Positions 32,401-40,009 of a stretch of 64,000 bases of DNA are shown piece after piece. The notes under the pieces were generated by a model. It saw only the letters and a program-made list of their open reading frames with translations. It did not search any database and was not told where the DNA came from. Every line of letters begins with the position of its first letter. The first letter of the stretch is position 1. The stretch lies in NCBI RefSeq assembly GCF_013343215.1, contig NZ_CP039145.1:1-64000 (forward strand). Direction: 5' to 3'. The DNA is from Acinetobacter sp. 10FS3-1 (GTDB taxonomy: Bacteria; Pseudomonadota; Gammaproteobacteria; Pseudomonadales; Moraxellaceae). Position numbers and translations under genes: made by a program.

Positions 32401-33123
32401 AACACTAAAGGTCTGCTCAGAATCCTCAAACCACTTGTGTGCAGCTTCAGCGGATAGGTTGAGGGCTTGGGAAATCGCGGTTTCGACATCATCCTGATAG
32501 AACTGATAGCCGTCACGCTCCTCTAGCCAGGACATGCCGCTGGATTCCTCAAACGCCTGTTTAAAGCGTTCGTAGACACCTTTCTGGCTCAGGTGACGTT
32601 CCATATGGGCAATATGTGGATGGTCAGCACTAAAACCCTGATACTCGTTAAATACACGTAAAAACACATTCAGGATCGGATTGCCATCATCATTGGAGCT
32701 GGCTTTACTGTCGATGTTAAACAGGATGACATCGGCATGATGGCTGACGGCCTTGCTAATATCGGCACGGATAAATGCATCGCGGATTTTGTTTTCATCA
32801 AAGAATTCTGCAGCACTGCGTTCGTTACCTTCCGCATCGCGTGCCACTTTATTGGCCAGAATATAGGACAAGGTTTTCAGGAAGTGTGATTTACCTGAAC
32901 CAAAGAAGCCCGAAATCCATACGCCAACACGATTGGCAATCGAAGGATCGCTTAGGTCTGTGCCATAAGACTGGAAAAAGTCCCGAAAATGCTTTTCCAG
33001 TTCATTGGTGACCACATACTCATCGAGTTCCTGATAAACCGTGGTATTGTCATTCTGGTCTGCTTTTACGACCCCGTTAATCGCACGATCTAATGGCTTG
33101 TAAAAAAGTTCTTTAATGTTCAT
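29443..33123 (-). CDS. brxC: BREX ATPase BrxC
   Basis: This 1,226-residue P-loop ATPase has Walker A GFFGSGKSHFL near residue 76, a Walker B-like strand (MLFLVDEVGQFIG near 270), a large helical body and a Pro/Thr/Val-rich linker (about 1100-1160) before a short conserved C terminus. BrxC (DUF6079/PglY-related) is essential for type I BREX defence and methylation. The ATG at 33123 is preferred over an upstream TTG because a strong ribosome site (gggggag) stands 9 bases before it. Confidence 0.95.
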   Translation of the reverse strand: MNIKELFYKPLDRAINGVVKADQNDNTTVYQELDEYVVTNELEKHFRDFFQSYGTDLSDPSIANRVGVWISGFFGSGKSHFLKTLSYILANKVARDAEGNERSAAEFFDENKIRDAFIRADISKAVSHHADVILFNIDSKASSNDDGNPILNVFLRVFNEYQGFSADHPHIAHMERHLSQKGVYERFKQAFEESSGMSWLEERDGYQFYQDDVETAISQALNLSAEAAHKWFEDSEQTFSVSVENFCQWVKEYLDSKGPQQRMLFLVDEVGQFIGSDTRLMLTLQTITENLGTICKGRAWIIVTSQADIDAVLGEMSSSKANDFSKIAGRFKTRLSLSSSNTDEVIQKRLLRKTPEAEALLRSVFEQKGDILKNQITFDRSGPTLKNYEGPDSFIHNYPFAPYHFQLVQKVFEEIRKVGATGAHLAYGERSMLDAFQMAANAIATDEVGALVPFHRFYTSVEGFLDTAVKRTIDQAGQNKTLDGFDVQMLRTLFMIRYVDIIKGTLDNLVTLSIEKIDEDKLALRKRIEESLQRLEKESLITRNGDEFLFLTNEERDITRKIKATDLAASEENKELANLIFKDLLRDQNKYRHQANKMDYQIGRFLDGHSLDGKYESDLKVEIISPLDTEYSLYTEAYCIGKSAEAEGQVLFKLADDKQFFNELRTWLKTNKFIRLNDDGTQSDISRILADRGRENQERKKRLRARVEEMLLDAESYALGQHLQLSSSSPSTKLDEACRYLLENTYTKLSYLQVYQQDAWRELNAVLTVDDMAQLGLSLDGGQSNPKALQDVEQYISLRATGTERILVSDVVDRFAKRPYGWPDAEILLLVGQLAAMGRISLQLNGGSLQLKEAFEPLQNSRRRRDVSIIKKRQTDDQVLKQARQLTQDLFSAMGPATEKELFEFYTQHFKNWLANFKSYKSKTDVGQFPGKKVIEKSILTLERLLANSDSFDFFKAVVENKDDYLDLEEDYRDIHEFFTNQMPSWQQLQQALRHFEKNKQALGSDEVAKKALSELHRIATLESPYGLLNKVADLVRTVEGVNEQLLTEKRNQAIEHLDDKIKQLEAEIKNSGIASAELSNKLLRPLQLLKTDIEVESSLSTIYMLQTQTAVERFDEALYELESEVQAEIQRQAKAAQLAQSKAESVTNTATTSSPVTSTPAVSPVQPATAVVPPKPVVEVDVASIYSKTSSSVYLETEESVDQFVDALKAELKKIVSDKKRVRIR

Positions 33124-33164
33124 CTCAACCAACTCCCCCGAATTTTTATTTCTATTTGCCGTGT

Positions 33165-33740
33165 TTAAGGCACTAATCTGAATGCTCTGTAGTAATTATT
33201 GCTTGGAATTTTTCCAAATAAACTCATCGCTTGACCGTCGTAATAACCTGGGTAAAACAGCACCACTGGCTTATGCCCCAGTAACGAATGCAAACTGTTT
33301 AATAAGTGATGGGCACGTAACAGTGGCCAAACCGACCCTACCCCAGTCATCAACACAATATCTTGCGCATTGGTGGCATATTTACTCACCAGATAGGGCG
33401 CGAACTTATCCATATGCAGTGGGCCTTTCAGCGCTTTGAGCAGCGCATCATCGCCTTTGGCTTTTTGCATTTGAATGGCTTTATCGATGAAGTTACGCTC
33501 AGCCAGATAATCCACCACGGCTTGCAGCAGGTTGATATTCACCACCTTCAGCTGACTGTGTTTTTTCTCCAGCATCCCGTCTAGAAAATGCAGATATTCG
33601 CGCACTTTCAACTCATCTTCAGGTGCATAATCAAAAATCCAGAAGCCAATTTCATTGCCCAGTCCTTGCCCGGTGAGAAACTCGGTGGAAAGAATTCGCT
33701 CTGGAATCTGATTCAGACGCTCATGTATTGCTTGACTCAT
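33165..33740 (-). CDS. brxB: BREX protein BrxB (DUF1788)
   Basis: This 191-residue protein fits the DUF1788 family: an N-terminal helical part (RLNQIPERILS), the central GNEIGFWIFDYAPEDELKVR and a C-terminal GVGSVWPLLRAHHLLNSL with PVVLFYPGYYDGQAMSLFG. BrxB is part of the core type I BREX set and is needed for both defence and methylation; its biochemistry is not settled. It sits 16 bases after brxA and 41 bases before brxC. Confidence 0.93.
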   Translation of the reverse strand: MSQAIHERLNQIPERILSTEFLTGQGLGNEIGFWIFDYAPEDELKVREYLHFLDGMLEKKHSQLKVVNINLLQAVVDYLAERNFIDKAIQMQKAKGDDALLKALKGPLHMDKFAPYLVSKYATNAQDIVLMTGVGSVWPLLRAHHLLNSLHSLLGHKPVVLFYPGYYDGQAMSLFGKIPSNNYYRAFRLVP

Positions 33741-33756
33741 TGCTGCCCCTCTACAA

Positions 33757-34395
33757 CTACCGCGTCCATAGCGACACTTCCATAGATCTTTTAATGCGTT
33801 GTTTATAATGTTCTTCCAACAGGCTACGCAGCTCTGCTCTGACGATCACACGCTGCAACTCCAGCTTACGGGTACTTTTTAAGTAACCGGCTTCTGCCAG
33901 CATGCGAAACACCACCTGCCCCATTTTTTTCTTGCTGGACTCTTTCCATTCACAGATATCCGGATCGCGTTGTGAACGCTCATCCAGAAAGTCTAACCAG
34001 ATATAACTATCCAGGTATTGAGCCTGGGAGATATAAGCCTCTCTCATCACCGTTTCCATAAACTCAAGCAGCAACAGGTTGCGTTCCAGTGCGCCACAAA
34101 AAGCCACCTGGGTCGCCAGCTCATCATCCCCATCACGCAAAGCTTTCCAGAAATCAGGCTCTAAGCGCTCCAGACGCTTACGAATAGCGGTGGCATTGCG
34201 TTGAGCTGAAGCAGGCGTTCTTTTTTGCAGAATATTGTCAATCTGAATTGCCTGATACCATTGTTCTGGAGTCGCCTCTCGTAATAACAGATCCGCGATC
34301 AGCCGGCTTTCACGTACCATCAGTGAGCCACCAATTAGGTCACTGTCATAATGAAATTGTTCTAACATAGCCAATCTCCTATGAAGCTTGATCAA
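33757..34395 (-). CDS. brxA: BREX protein BrxA (DUF1819)
   Basis: This 212-residue protein shows DUF1819 features: LIGGSLMVRESRLIADLLL near the start, KRTPASAQRNATAIRKRLE, and a basic C terminus LLEEHYKQRIKRSMEVSLW. BrxA is a small DNA-binding helical protein at the head of type I BREX operons. Its start overlaps the end of the WYL regulator gene by 17 bases, which suggests translational coupling. Confidence 0.93.
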   Translation of the reverse strand: MIKLHRRLAMLEQFHYDSDLIGGSLMVRESRLIADLLLREATPEQWYQAIQIDNILQKRTPASAQRNATAIRKRLERLEPDFWKALRDGDDELATQVAFCGALERNLLLLEFMETVMREAYISQAQYLDSYIWLDFLDERSQRDPDICEWKESSKKKMGQVVFRMLAEAGYLKSTRKLELQRVIVRAELRSLLEEHYKQRIKRSMEVSLWTR

Positions 34396-35245
34396 ACAGG
34401 TAAGACGACAGCTTTTCGATATCTGAGCGTTGTAGTACCAAGGGATATTTCAAGGCATCATCCGCCTCAGCCAGCGTGATCGCGGCCTGATATCGCTGCA
34501 AAGTATAGTGAGCCAGGGCTTTTTTCACCGGAATCTGTAATCTGCCATCAGGCATGCCGAAGTCTTTTTCGACCAGCGCTTGTTGTGATGAGTTCAATTT
34601 TGGATTAGGGATCAGCGTCAGTACAATTTCTTCATGCCATTGCTGATCCTGAGCAGGGTCTACTGACTCAATCGCCACCACAACAGGTGTGCGATCAATT
34701 CTGGAGAGTAAAAAGTCCTTAAACTGCTTGCTCTGATGGCAATAGGCACGGACATGCCAGCGAAAACCGGTATACACCAGGGTGTGTGGGGAAATGATGC
34801 GTTCATGCCACTGCGGATTCTGCATCGAGGCATAAATCATTTTTAAAGTGTTTTGGTTTCGGCAGGCACGCAAAACTTCCCGAATCACTTCAGGACGTAC
34901 ACTGCGATCAGGTAATTGAACTGCTGTAAGATTCGGTTCTGGCATCGCAATCAGCGCATGCGATTCACTGACCAAACCTGACAGCATGTTGAGATATTCA
35001 TTGATATGCGCTGTAGTCAGTACCGGTTGAAAACTGGCTTTAGGCACATAGCCTTTTACCGATGGATCATGAATCAAGGCATCGGGGTTGTAAAGCGTAT
35101 TGTAACGCTTGATATCCGCAGAAGCCTGCTGTCGACTCAATCCAAACCAACTCATCAAACGATTGGTAACCAAACGACCTTCCCAGTATGCAAGGAGTTC
35201 AATGGCTCTCATTCTGAGAAGGACTTCATGCTTATCTGTCGTCAT
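34379..35245 (-). CDS. brxR: WYL-domain BREX regulator (BrxR-like)
   Basis: This protein of about 288 residues has an N-terminal winged helix-turn-helix (RLVTNRLMSWFGLSRQQASADIKRY) and a WYL domain in the second half (LVYTGFRWHVRAYCHQSKQFKDFLLSRI). BrxR proteins are dimeric repressors that control BREX and may sense a nucleotide-like ligand through the WYL domain. It is the first gene of the operon and overlaps brxA. An in-frame TTG at 35260 is an alternative start; neither start has a clear ribosome site. Confidence 0.88.
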   Translation of the reverse strand: MTTDKHEVLLRMRAIELLAYWEGRLVTNRLMSWFGLSRQQASADIKRYNTLYNPDALIHDPSVKGYVPKASFQPVLTTAHINEYLNMLSGLVSESHALIAMPEPNLTAVQLPDRSVRPEVIREVLRACRNQNTLKMIYASMQNPQWHERIISPHTLVYTGFRWHVRAYCHQSKQFKDFLLSRIDRTPVVVAIESVDPAQDQQWHEEIVLTLIPNPKLNSSQQALVEKDFGMPDGRLQIPVKKALAHYTLQRYQAAITLAEADDALKYPLVLQRSDIEKLSSYLFDQAS

Positions 35246-35308
35246 ATACCAATCAGTCAATAAATAGTAGTTTTAAGATTACCCTACAGCAAATATACAG
35301 TAAAGATT

Positions 35309-35382
35309 TTTGACGGTATTTTAAGGTAGTATTGCAATCACCAGATAAAAAATATATTAGTATCCTGATGATAGCCGTCAAA
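35309..35382. promoter_or_regulatory. Possible BrxR operator half-sites in the divergent promoter region
   Basis: Between brxR (minus) and the DUF4236 gene (plus), TTTGACGG at 35309-35316 and its exact inverse CCGTCAAA at 35375-35382 are spaced 58 bases apart. This is the only clear inverted pair in the 190-base region. WYL repressors bind inverted repeats near their own promoters, so this pair is a candidate. Confidence 0.35.
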
Positions 35383-35453
35383 GTACGATCTCTAGCAGAT
35401 CATGGATCCTGGTATAGTGCGTGAATTGAGCTAAGTTTTAGAATGAGAGCAAT

Positions 35454-35783
35454 ATGGGTTTTAGATTTCGTAAAAGTATTAAATTATTCCCGGGTTTTAA
35501 AATTAATCTGACCCATAAAGGCATCAGCAGTGCCAGCATTGGCAAACCTGGTGCTTCTCTAAATATTGGAAAAAAAGGTACGCGAACCAGTGTCGGCATT
35601 CCAGGTACGGGACTATCTTACTCTAAACACCAGCCTTACTCTAAAAAGACCCGTGTTCCACAACCGACATCGCTAGAACACACGGAATATAATCCTCAGA
35701 ATTTAGAACAACCGAAGACAAAGATCTGGCCTTGGATTATTTTTGGAATATTGTGTTTTATGGTGGGTGCCGTCATTTTTTAG
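35454..35783 (+). CDS. DUF4236-domain protein with C-terminal membrane helix
   Basis: The first 60 residues (MGFRFRKSIKLFPGFKINLT, then GKPGASLNIGKKGTRTSVGIPGTGLSYSK) match the DUF4236 pattern of short glycine-rich beta repeats. A linker follows, then one transmembrane helix (WPWIIFGILCFMVGAVIF) that ends the 109-residue protein. The function of DUF4236 is unknown. It is transcribed divergently from BREX and could share control with it. Confidence 0.75.
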   Translation: MGFRFRKSIKLFPGFKINLTHKGISSASIGKPGASLNIGKKGTRTSVGIPGTGLSYSKHQPYSKKTRVPQPTSLEHTEYNPQNLEQPKTKIWPWIIFGILCFMVGAVIF

Positions 35784-35808
35784 CAAGAACAGCATTGTAT
35801 TTTAATCA

Positions 35809-35905
35809 AAAAAAATGCCCACACGGATGAATGGGCAAACTAAGGAATTAATATCCTTCAGAAACTCCAGCGCAATTCTCGCTACTTTCAGTAAGCGACT
35901 CTGGA
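35809..35905 (-). ncRNA. Small-RNA-like element 1 (C4-antisense-like)
   Basis: The minus strand carries AGTTTCTGAAGG, then CCTTAGTTTGCCCA, then a hairpin (GCCCA...TGGGC) followed by A and eight Ts, an intrinsic terminator. The same pattern recurs at 37646-37745. Related intergenic RNAs with CCTTAGTTT plus a GCCCAC terminator are, as I recall, a repeated Acinetobacter sRNA family compared with the phage C4 antisense RNA. It may instead be the 3' untranslated end of the ATPase gene just upstream. The 5' end is not defined. Confidence 0.45.
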
Positions 35906-36054
35906 TCAATCATGATAGTCTGACTCAATCGAATCGAGGTAAATCGATCCATCACAATTGGAGCAGAAATTATGCTTGAATACATTCTTGAATGATGCTG
36001 AAAAGTCTTTGATTTTTAATTAATAAATAAGATTATCCATGTCTACCCTCAACT

Positions 36055-37287
36055 TTACTTATTTTCAGATAGCAACCAATCGAGAGCACTCATTTTTACA
36101 ATACCATTATAATTTGCTTCAGTCCCTATCGTGTCTAAGGTAAGTAAATATTTGGGATACGAATCAGAAATTTTCTGTAATGGACGTAACTCTCGGCTGA
36201 GTGTCTCCTCATTGAGCGTTTCTAATGCCACCTGATAATAAGTTAAATTCTGTAAAGTATCGACAGCAACAAAATCAATTTCATATTCATCAACCCGCCC
36301 TACATAGACCGTATAACCTCGTCTGACAAGCTCAAGATAAATCACATTTTCTAAGATATGACCTTGATCAGCATTAGCATCAGGCAACATAATCCGGCGC
36401 AATCCGACATCAACTAAATAGTATTTTTCAGAGGATTGTAATAACTCACGCCCGCGTACTTTAAATTGTGCGGCACTATAAAATAACAAACTGTCCTGTA
36501 AGCCCTGAGTATAGCGTTTTACTGTTTCAAATGAGATTTTAACCCCACTTGAAACAAAGGTATTTTTAATTTTATTGATGGAAATGGGTGAGCCTGTCAC
36601 GCTTGCTAAATATCTTGCGACACGCTCGAGAGAGTTAATATCAGCAGTATTCAAACGAGGAATAACATCTTTAAACATTACACTGGCATAGACCGCTTGC
36701 AAGTAATCATAGGTTTCCTGCTGACTAGTCATGGCAAGCGTATAGGGGAAACTACTGTGCGTGTACATGGCATACAAATCACGATTGGATAATTGTTGGA
36801 TGATCGGATTATTTTCAATATGCCACTGTTTAAACTCTTGGAATGACAAGGGTAAAACATGTTGCTCGATATAGCGTCCTGTGAGTAACGTCGCAAGTTC
36901 TCCACTCAGAAAGAATGCATTTGAGCCTGTAATATATAAATCGATATAATCCCGAACATATAAAGAGTCGACTACTTTCTCAAAATTTGTAACATGTTGT
37001 ATTTCATCTAAAAAAACATAGTTTTTTTTACTTTTATCAACTTTGGACAATACATAATCATGTAGTTTACGGTAATCGGTGAGTTCTTCAAATTCCATAA
37101 ATTCGAAGTTGATGGCAATGATGTTTTCGGCTTGTACACCCTGTGCTTTTAGGTCTTGTTGAAACATCGCCAATAAGGTGGATTTTCCAGAGCGACGCAC
37201 ACCTGAAAGTACTTTAATGACATCACGGTCTTGCCATGTATTCAGAAATTTTAAGTAGCCATCACGTCGAATATTAGCGCTTCTCAT
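36055..37287 (-). CDS. ATPase with DUF4143 domain
   Basis: This 410-residue protein has an N-terminal AAA ATPase: Walker A LSGVRRSGKSTLL near residue 30, Walker B YVFLDEIQHV near 95, and the sensor-like DLYITGSNAFFLSGEL. A C-terminal DUF4143 region holds a nuclease-like fold segment (GHILENVIYLELVRRGYTVYVGRVDEYEIDFVAV, with E...D and conserved Glu/Asp). These ATPases are widespread and of unsettled role; many sit in variable islands. It is transcribed toward the small RNA-like element and stands alone, 550 bases from the next gene upstream. Confidence 0.85.
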   Translation of the reverse strand: MRSANIRRDGYLKFLNTWQDRDVIKVLSGVRRSGKSTLLAMFQQDLKAQGVQAENIIAINFEFMEFEELTDYRKLHDYVLSKVDKSKKNYVFLDEIQHVTNFEKVVDSLYVRDYIDLYITGSNAFFLSGELATLLTGRYIEQHVLPLSFQEFKQWHIENNPIIQQLSNRDLYAMYTHSSFPYTLAMTSQQETYDYLQAVYASVMFKDVIPRLNTADINSLERVARYLASVTGSPISINKIKNTFVSSGVKISFETVKRYTQGLQDSLLFYSAAQFKVRGRELLQSSEKYYLVDVGLRRIMLPDANADQGHILENVIYLELVRRGYTVYVGRVDEYEIDFVAVDTLQNLTYYQVALETLNEETLSRELRPLQKISDSYPKYLLTLDTIGTEANYNGIVKMSALDWLLSENK

Positions 37288-37535
37288 TATTTACACTTAG
37301 AATCTAAAGTTTTAATAAATTCTATCAAATTTTAGAATGTATATGTAAATATATTTAGTTTTAAGAAAAGTTTAAAGGTTAAGTGAAACATTCAAAGCTG
37401 CTGTAGAAGCATGTAAACAGCAGATCTGATCAAAATCCAAATTCTGTCTTTTTGATTATTTTCCATGTCATGTTATTTCATTGATGCTACGAGTTAACTG
37501 CTATATAAATTAAGTGAAAAGTAAATGGAACTAAG

Positions 37536-37625
37536 ATGTTAACTAGAGTGGAACTCATTTTTGTTGTGCTGATGGTCTCAGCCTTAATCCTAATTGCTTA
37601 TGAAATGCTAAAAGGTTTATTTTAG
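37536..37625 (+). CDS. Possible 29-residue single-span membrane peptide
   Basis: An ATG opens MLTRVELIFVVLMVSALILI and continues AYEMLKGLF to a stop: one hydrophobic helix with charged ends. A weak ribosome site (ggaa) precedes it. It lies alone between two minus-strand genes. Small hydrophobic peptides of this kind can be type I toxins or stress proteins, but nothing here proves translation. Confidence 0.3.
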   Translation: MLTRVELIFVVLMVSALILIAYEMLKGLF

Positions 37626-37645
37626 AGTATCTATACAATTTTTGA

Positions 37646-37745
37646 TCAAAAAAAAGCCCACAGAGGGAATCTATGGGCGAAACTAAGGACCTTGACGGTC
37701 ATTCAGAAACTACTGCTAGTTTCTGGTTGTGATTCTGGACTGAAT
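37646..37745 (-). ncRNA. Small-RNA-like element 2 (C4-antisense-like)
   Basis: This is a second copy of the element at 35809. On the minus strand it reads AGTTTCTGAATGACC, CCTTAGTTTCGCCC, then the stem GCCCATAGA...TGTGGGC and eight Ts. Sequence matches the first copy in the boxes but differs in loop bases, with compensating stem length, as expected for a conserved RNA. It also follows a minus-strand gene (the DUF262 protein), so a 3'-end role is possible. Confidence 0.45.
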
Positions 37746-37838
37746 TAAAAATAACCACATTGGCTGAATGTATCAAAAAGTTAAATCATGTGATTAATCA
37801 TTGATACATCTGCAAAAATGAGCTCATCGCTCTGTTGA

Positions 37839-39494
37839 TTAATACAGTAATTCACCAAACAAATCCGCTCTAATCTCTTCCAGACTCAGATCTGATTTCA
37901 TTCTATTACAGATGGGATGAACCAGCAGACCATTCTCTAGAACGCCTTGCCCACCTACGGCTTTGGCAATCCGATGATCCGATTCAGTAGAATCAAGATA
38001 GATCAATCCATCACAAATGAGGCAAAAGTTATGATTACCCACCAGAAAATTGTGCTTAAGCAGACTCTTGGTTAATGCCGAAAAGGCCTTGGGCTTTGAC
38101 CGAGAAATTGGACTAATCGACTCCACATATCCCACCACATGCTTGACGACTGCATCATCATAACCACCCAAAAATCTTTCGACATAAAACTCGTTAAAGT
38201 TTATGTACTTGAAGGCCTTAGACATGGACAGAATAAAGGTATTCAGGCATTCCTCATCATCAAAATCAACTTCCATTTCCAAGCTTAAGCAAATAAAGGC
38301 TTTATAGACAATTTGTAGCCGATCATAGCCCTTGATACCACTGCCGAACTTGCCGACCGTTTCAGTGGTCGCCACGGGGAAATTAGCAATCAAGAACTCA
38401 ATACTACGGCGTACCCGGGTGAAGTCTTTGAAACTAATCGTTCGATGATGAATCTGCATGAGGCTTTCATGAATTTCATACACAATTGAAAACCATGCAA
38501 GAAAAGAAGTAATCTGAAAACGCTGGTCCTTATAAAAATATAAGTATGGATGAAAGCCCAAACTCGGAACCCCAGTATTTTTTACAGGCGTCGCTATTCT
38601 GCAAAGAATGGTCAACAGATGCGACATCAGGTTTTCAACGCGTTCCCCCTGATTCAGACTCATAATATTATGAATCTGATCACCAGCAATGATATTCATC
38701 AACTCATTGACCAAGCCAATTTTTTTGCCATGACTCATTTCATTGTCTAATAAAATGGTCGAAAAAAGGAGCTGGTGGATCCTCTCCCCTAACTCAATCA
38801 GCTCATTTAAACGTGTATATTGGAGCTCTTCCAAGTTAGATTTATTGTCATTGATATAACAACAGGCATAGATCGCATAATAGGCGTCACTCCCGCGACT
38901 TCTGAGATGATATTCCTCATATTTATCTAGACGTTTAGTATCTGAGTTAATCGATTGAAATACCCGTCGCGCATCTTCCGGAGTTCCCAGTACCTGCCTG
39001 AAACTGATTTTAATATCGCCTAATTTCGATTTTTTTTCTGCGAATTCGGCATCAGTACAAATTTTTTGAAAATCAGCAAGATCTCCTAAATAATTGCGGA
39101 GGTAACGAATATCTTGTTTTTGTTGATCATTGAAATTAGGTGCTTGAGGGACTTGCTCATCCGCAAAATATCTATTGATCCATGCATAAATACAGGAAAG
39201 ACGATGTGCCCCATCAATAATGTAAATATTGCCGTGTATATCTTTCCAATACAAAATGCATAAATTGATGTTTTGATCTTCTGTGCAATCCTCAATAAAG
39301 TTTGCAATTTCTTGCACGCTCCAACATTCCGTAGAACGCTGGTTATCCGCTTTAAATAGACATTTGATGATTGGATGCTTTTCAAAATCAGTCAGTGCAA
39401 CTTCAAAATTGTCACGCTGCATTGAAGGTGACATTTCTTCTGGCAACATGACTTTACGCTGAATAATATTGGTCAATAGTCGTGTAGAACCCAT
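37839..39494 (-). CDS. DUF262 and HNH-motif protein, candidate type IV restriction enzyme
   Basis: This protein is 551 residues long. Its N-terminal region contains IYIIDGAHRLSCIYAWI, corresponding to the DGQQR nucleotide-binding motif of DUF262 (ParB-like, GmrS). At the C terminus a zinc-finger-like HNH core is visible: CLICDG, then ESDHRIAKAVGGQG, then LVHPICNRMKSD (paired Cys, DH, and N). GmrSD-type enzymes with this domain pair cut modified phage DNA in an NTP-dependent way. BrxU, a GmrSD-family enzyme, accompanies some BREX systems and covers phages whose DNA modification defeats BREX. The DUF1524 tail of classic GmrD is not obvious here, so the exact subgroup is open. A ribosome site (ggag) precedes the ATG. 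Confidence 0.7.
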   Translation of the reverse strand: MGSTRLLTNIIQRKVMLPEEMSPSMQRDNFEVALTDFEKHPIIKCLFKADNQRSTECWSVQEIANFIEDCTEDQNINLCILYWKDIHGNIYIIDGAHRLSCIYAWINRYFADEQVPQAPNFNDQQKQDIRYLRNYLGDLADFQKICTDAEFAEKKSKLGDIKISFRQVLGTPEDARRVFQSINSDTKRLDKYEEYHLRSRGSDAYYAIYACCYINDNKSNLEELQYTRLNELIELGERIHQLLFSTILLDNEMSHGKKIGLVNELMNIIAGDQIHNIMSLNQGERVENLMSHLLTILCRIATPVKNTGVPSLGFHPYLYFYKDQRFQITSFLAWFSIVYEIHESLMQIHHRTISFKDFTRVRRSIEFLIANFPVATTETVGKFGSGIKGYDRLQIVYKAFICLSLEMEVDFDDEECLNTFILSMSKAFKYINFNEFYVERFLGGYDDAVVKHVVGYVESISPISRSKPKAFSALTKSLLKHNFLVGNHNFCLICDGLIYLDSTESDHRIAKAVGGQGVLENGLLVHPICNRMKSDLSLEEIRADLFGELLY

Positions 39495-39693
39495 TTCTTA
39501 TTTTCTCCAGGCAACACTTTCCTACTTTCGCTCAAGTACGAAATTTGAAAATGTATATAGTTCGATTTGGTTAAAGCTGTGAATTAAATGACCGTCAATA
39601 TCCAGTCAGCGCTAACAAAAGAAGCTTAAGAGAAATGGGTACTTTTAAGATGATATTTTTCATATTGTAATCTCGTTGATCAATGTGAAATTT

Positions 39694-39905
39694 GCCAACA
39701 TCTTTTCCACGAGATGGTGGCAAACCAAATAGGGGTGGAAATACCGCTCAACGAAACGGCCAGTCATAGACTGCCCTACTTGGCCTGCCATAAAGCATTG
39801 CCATGCAGACACAAAAGAGCCACTAGAAGTGACTCTTTAGTACGTTGAGATGCGGGTTTCCACGCCCGATTACAGATTTTGCTGTAACGTAATTATCATA
39901 TGGGT
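39694..39905. other. GC-richer structured non-coding island
   Basis: No gene spans these bases, yet several hairpins are packed together: CCAACATCT...AGATGGTGG, CAGTC-ata-GACTG, AAAGAGCCACT...AGTGACTCTTT, CGGG...CCCG and TTACAG-caaaat-CTGTAA. On the minus strand the middle hairpin is followed by CTCTTTTG, like a terminator. The island is more GC-rich than the DNA on both sides. It resembles a structured RNA or a transposon-end RNA, but no known family could be assigned and no TnpB/IscB or reverse transcriptase gene is near. Confidence 0.4.
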
Positions 39906-40009
39906 ATCTTTTTCTTTGGTCAAACCAAATTAGAGTTTTTTATTCATTTTTTAGTGATATTTTAAAATTGAATGCTGGCTTAATTTTTTCAAAATTTTAG
40001 CCGAAAAAA

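Noticed and set aside
39694..39905. tRNA, tmRNA or retron RNA
   Set aside because: No CCA end, no cloverleaf, no tag frame and no reverse transcriptase gene nearby; kept only as an unassigned structured island.
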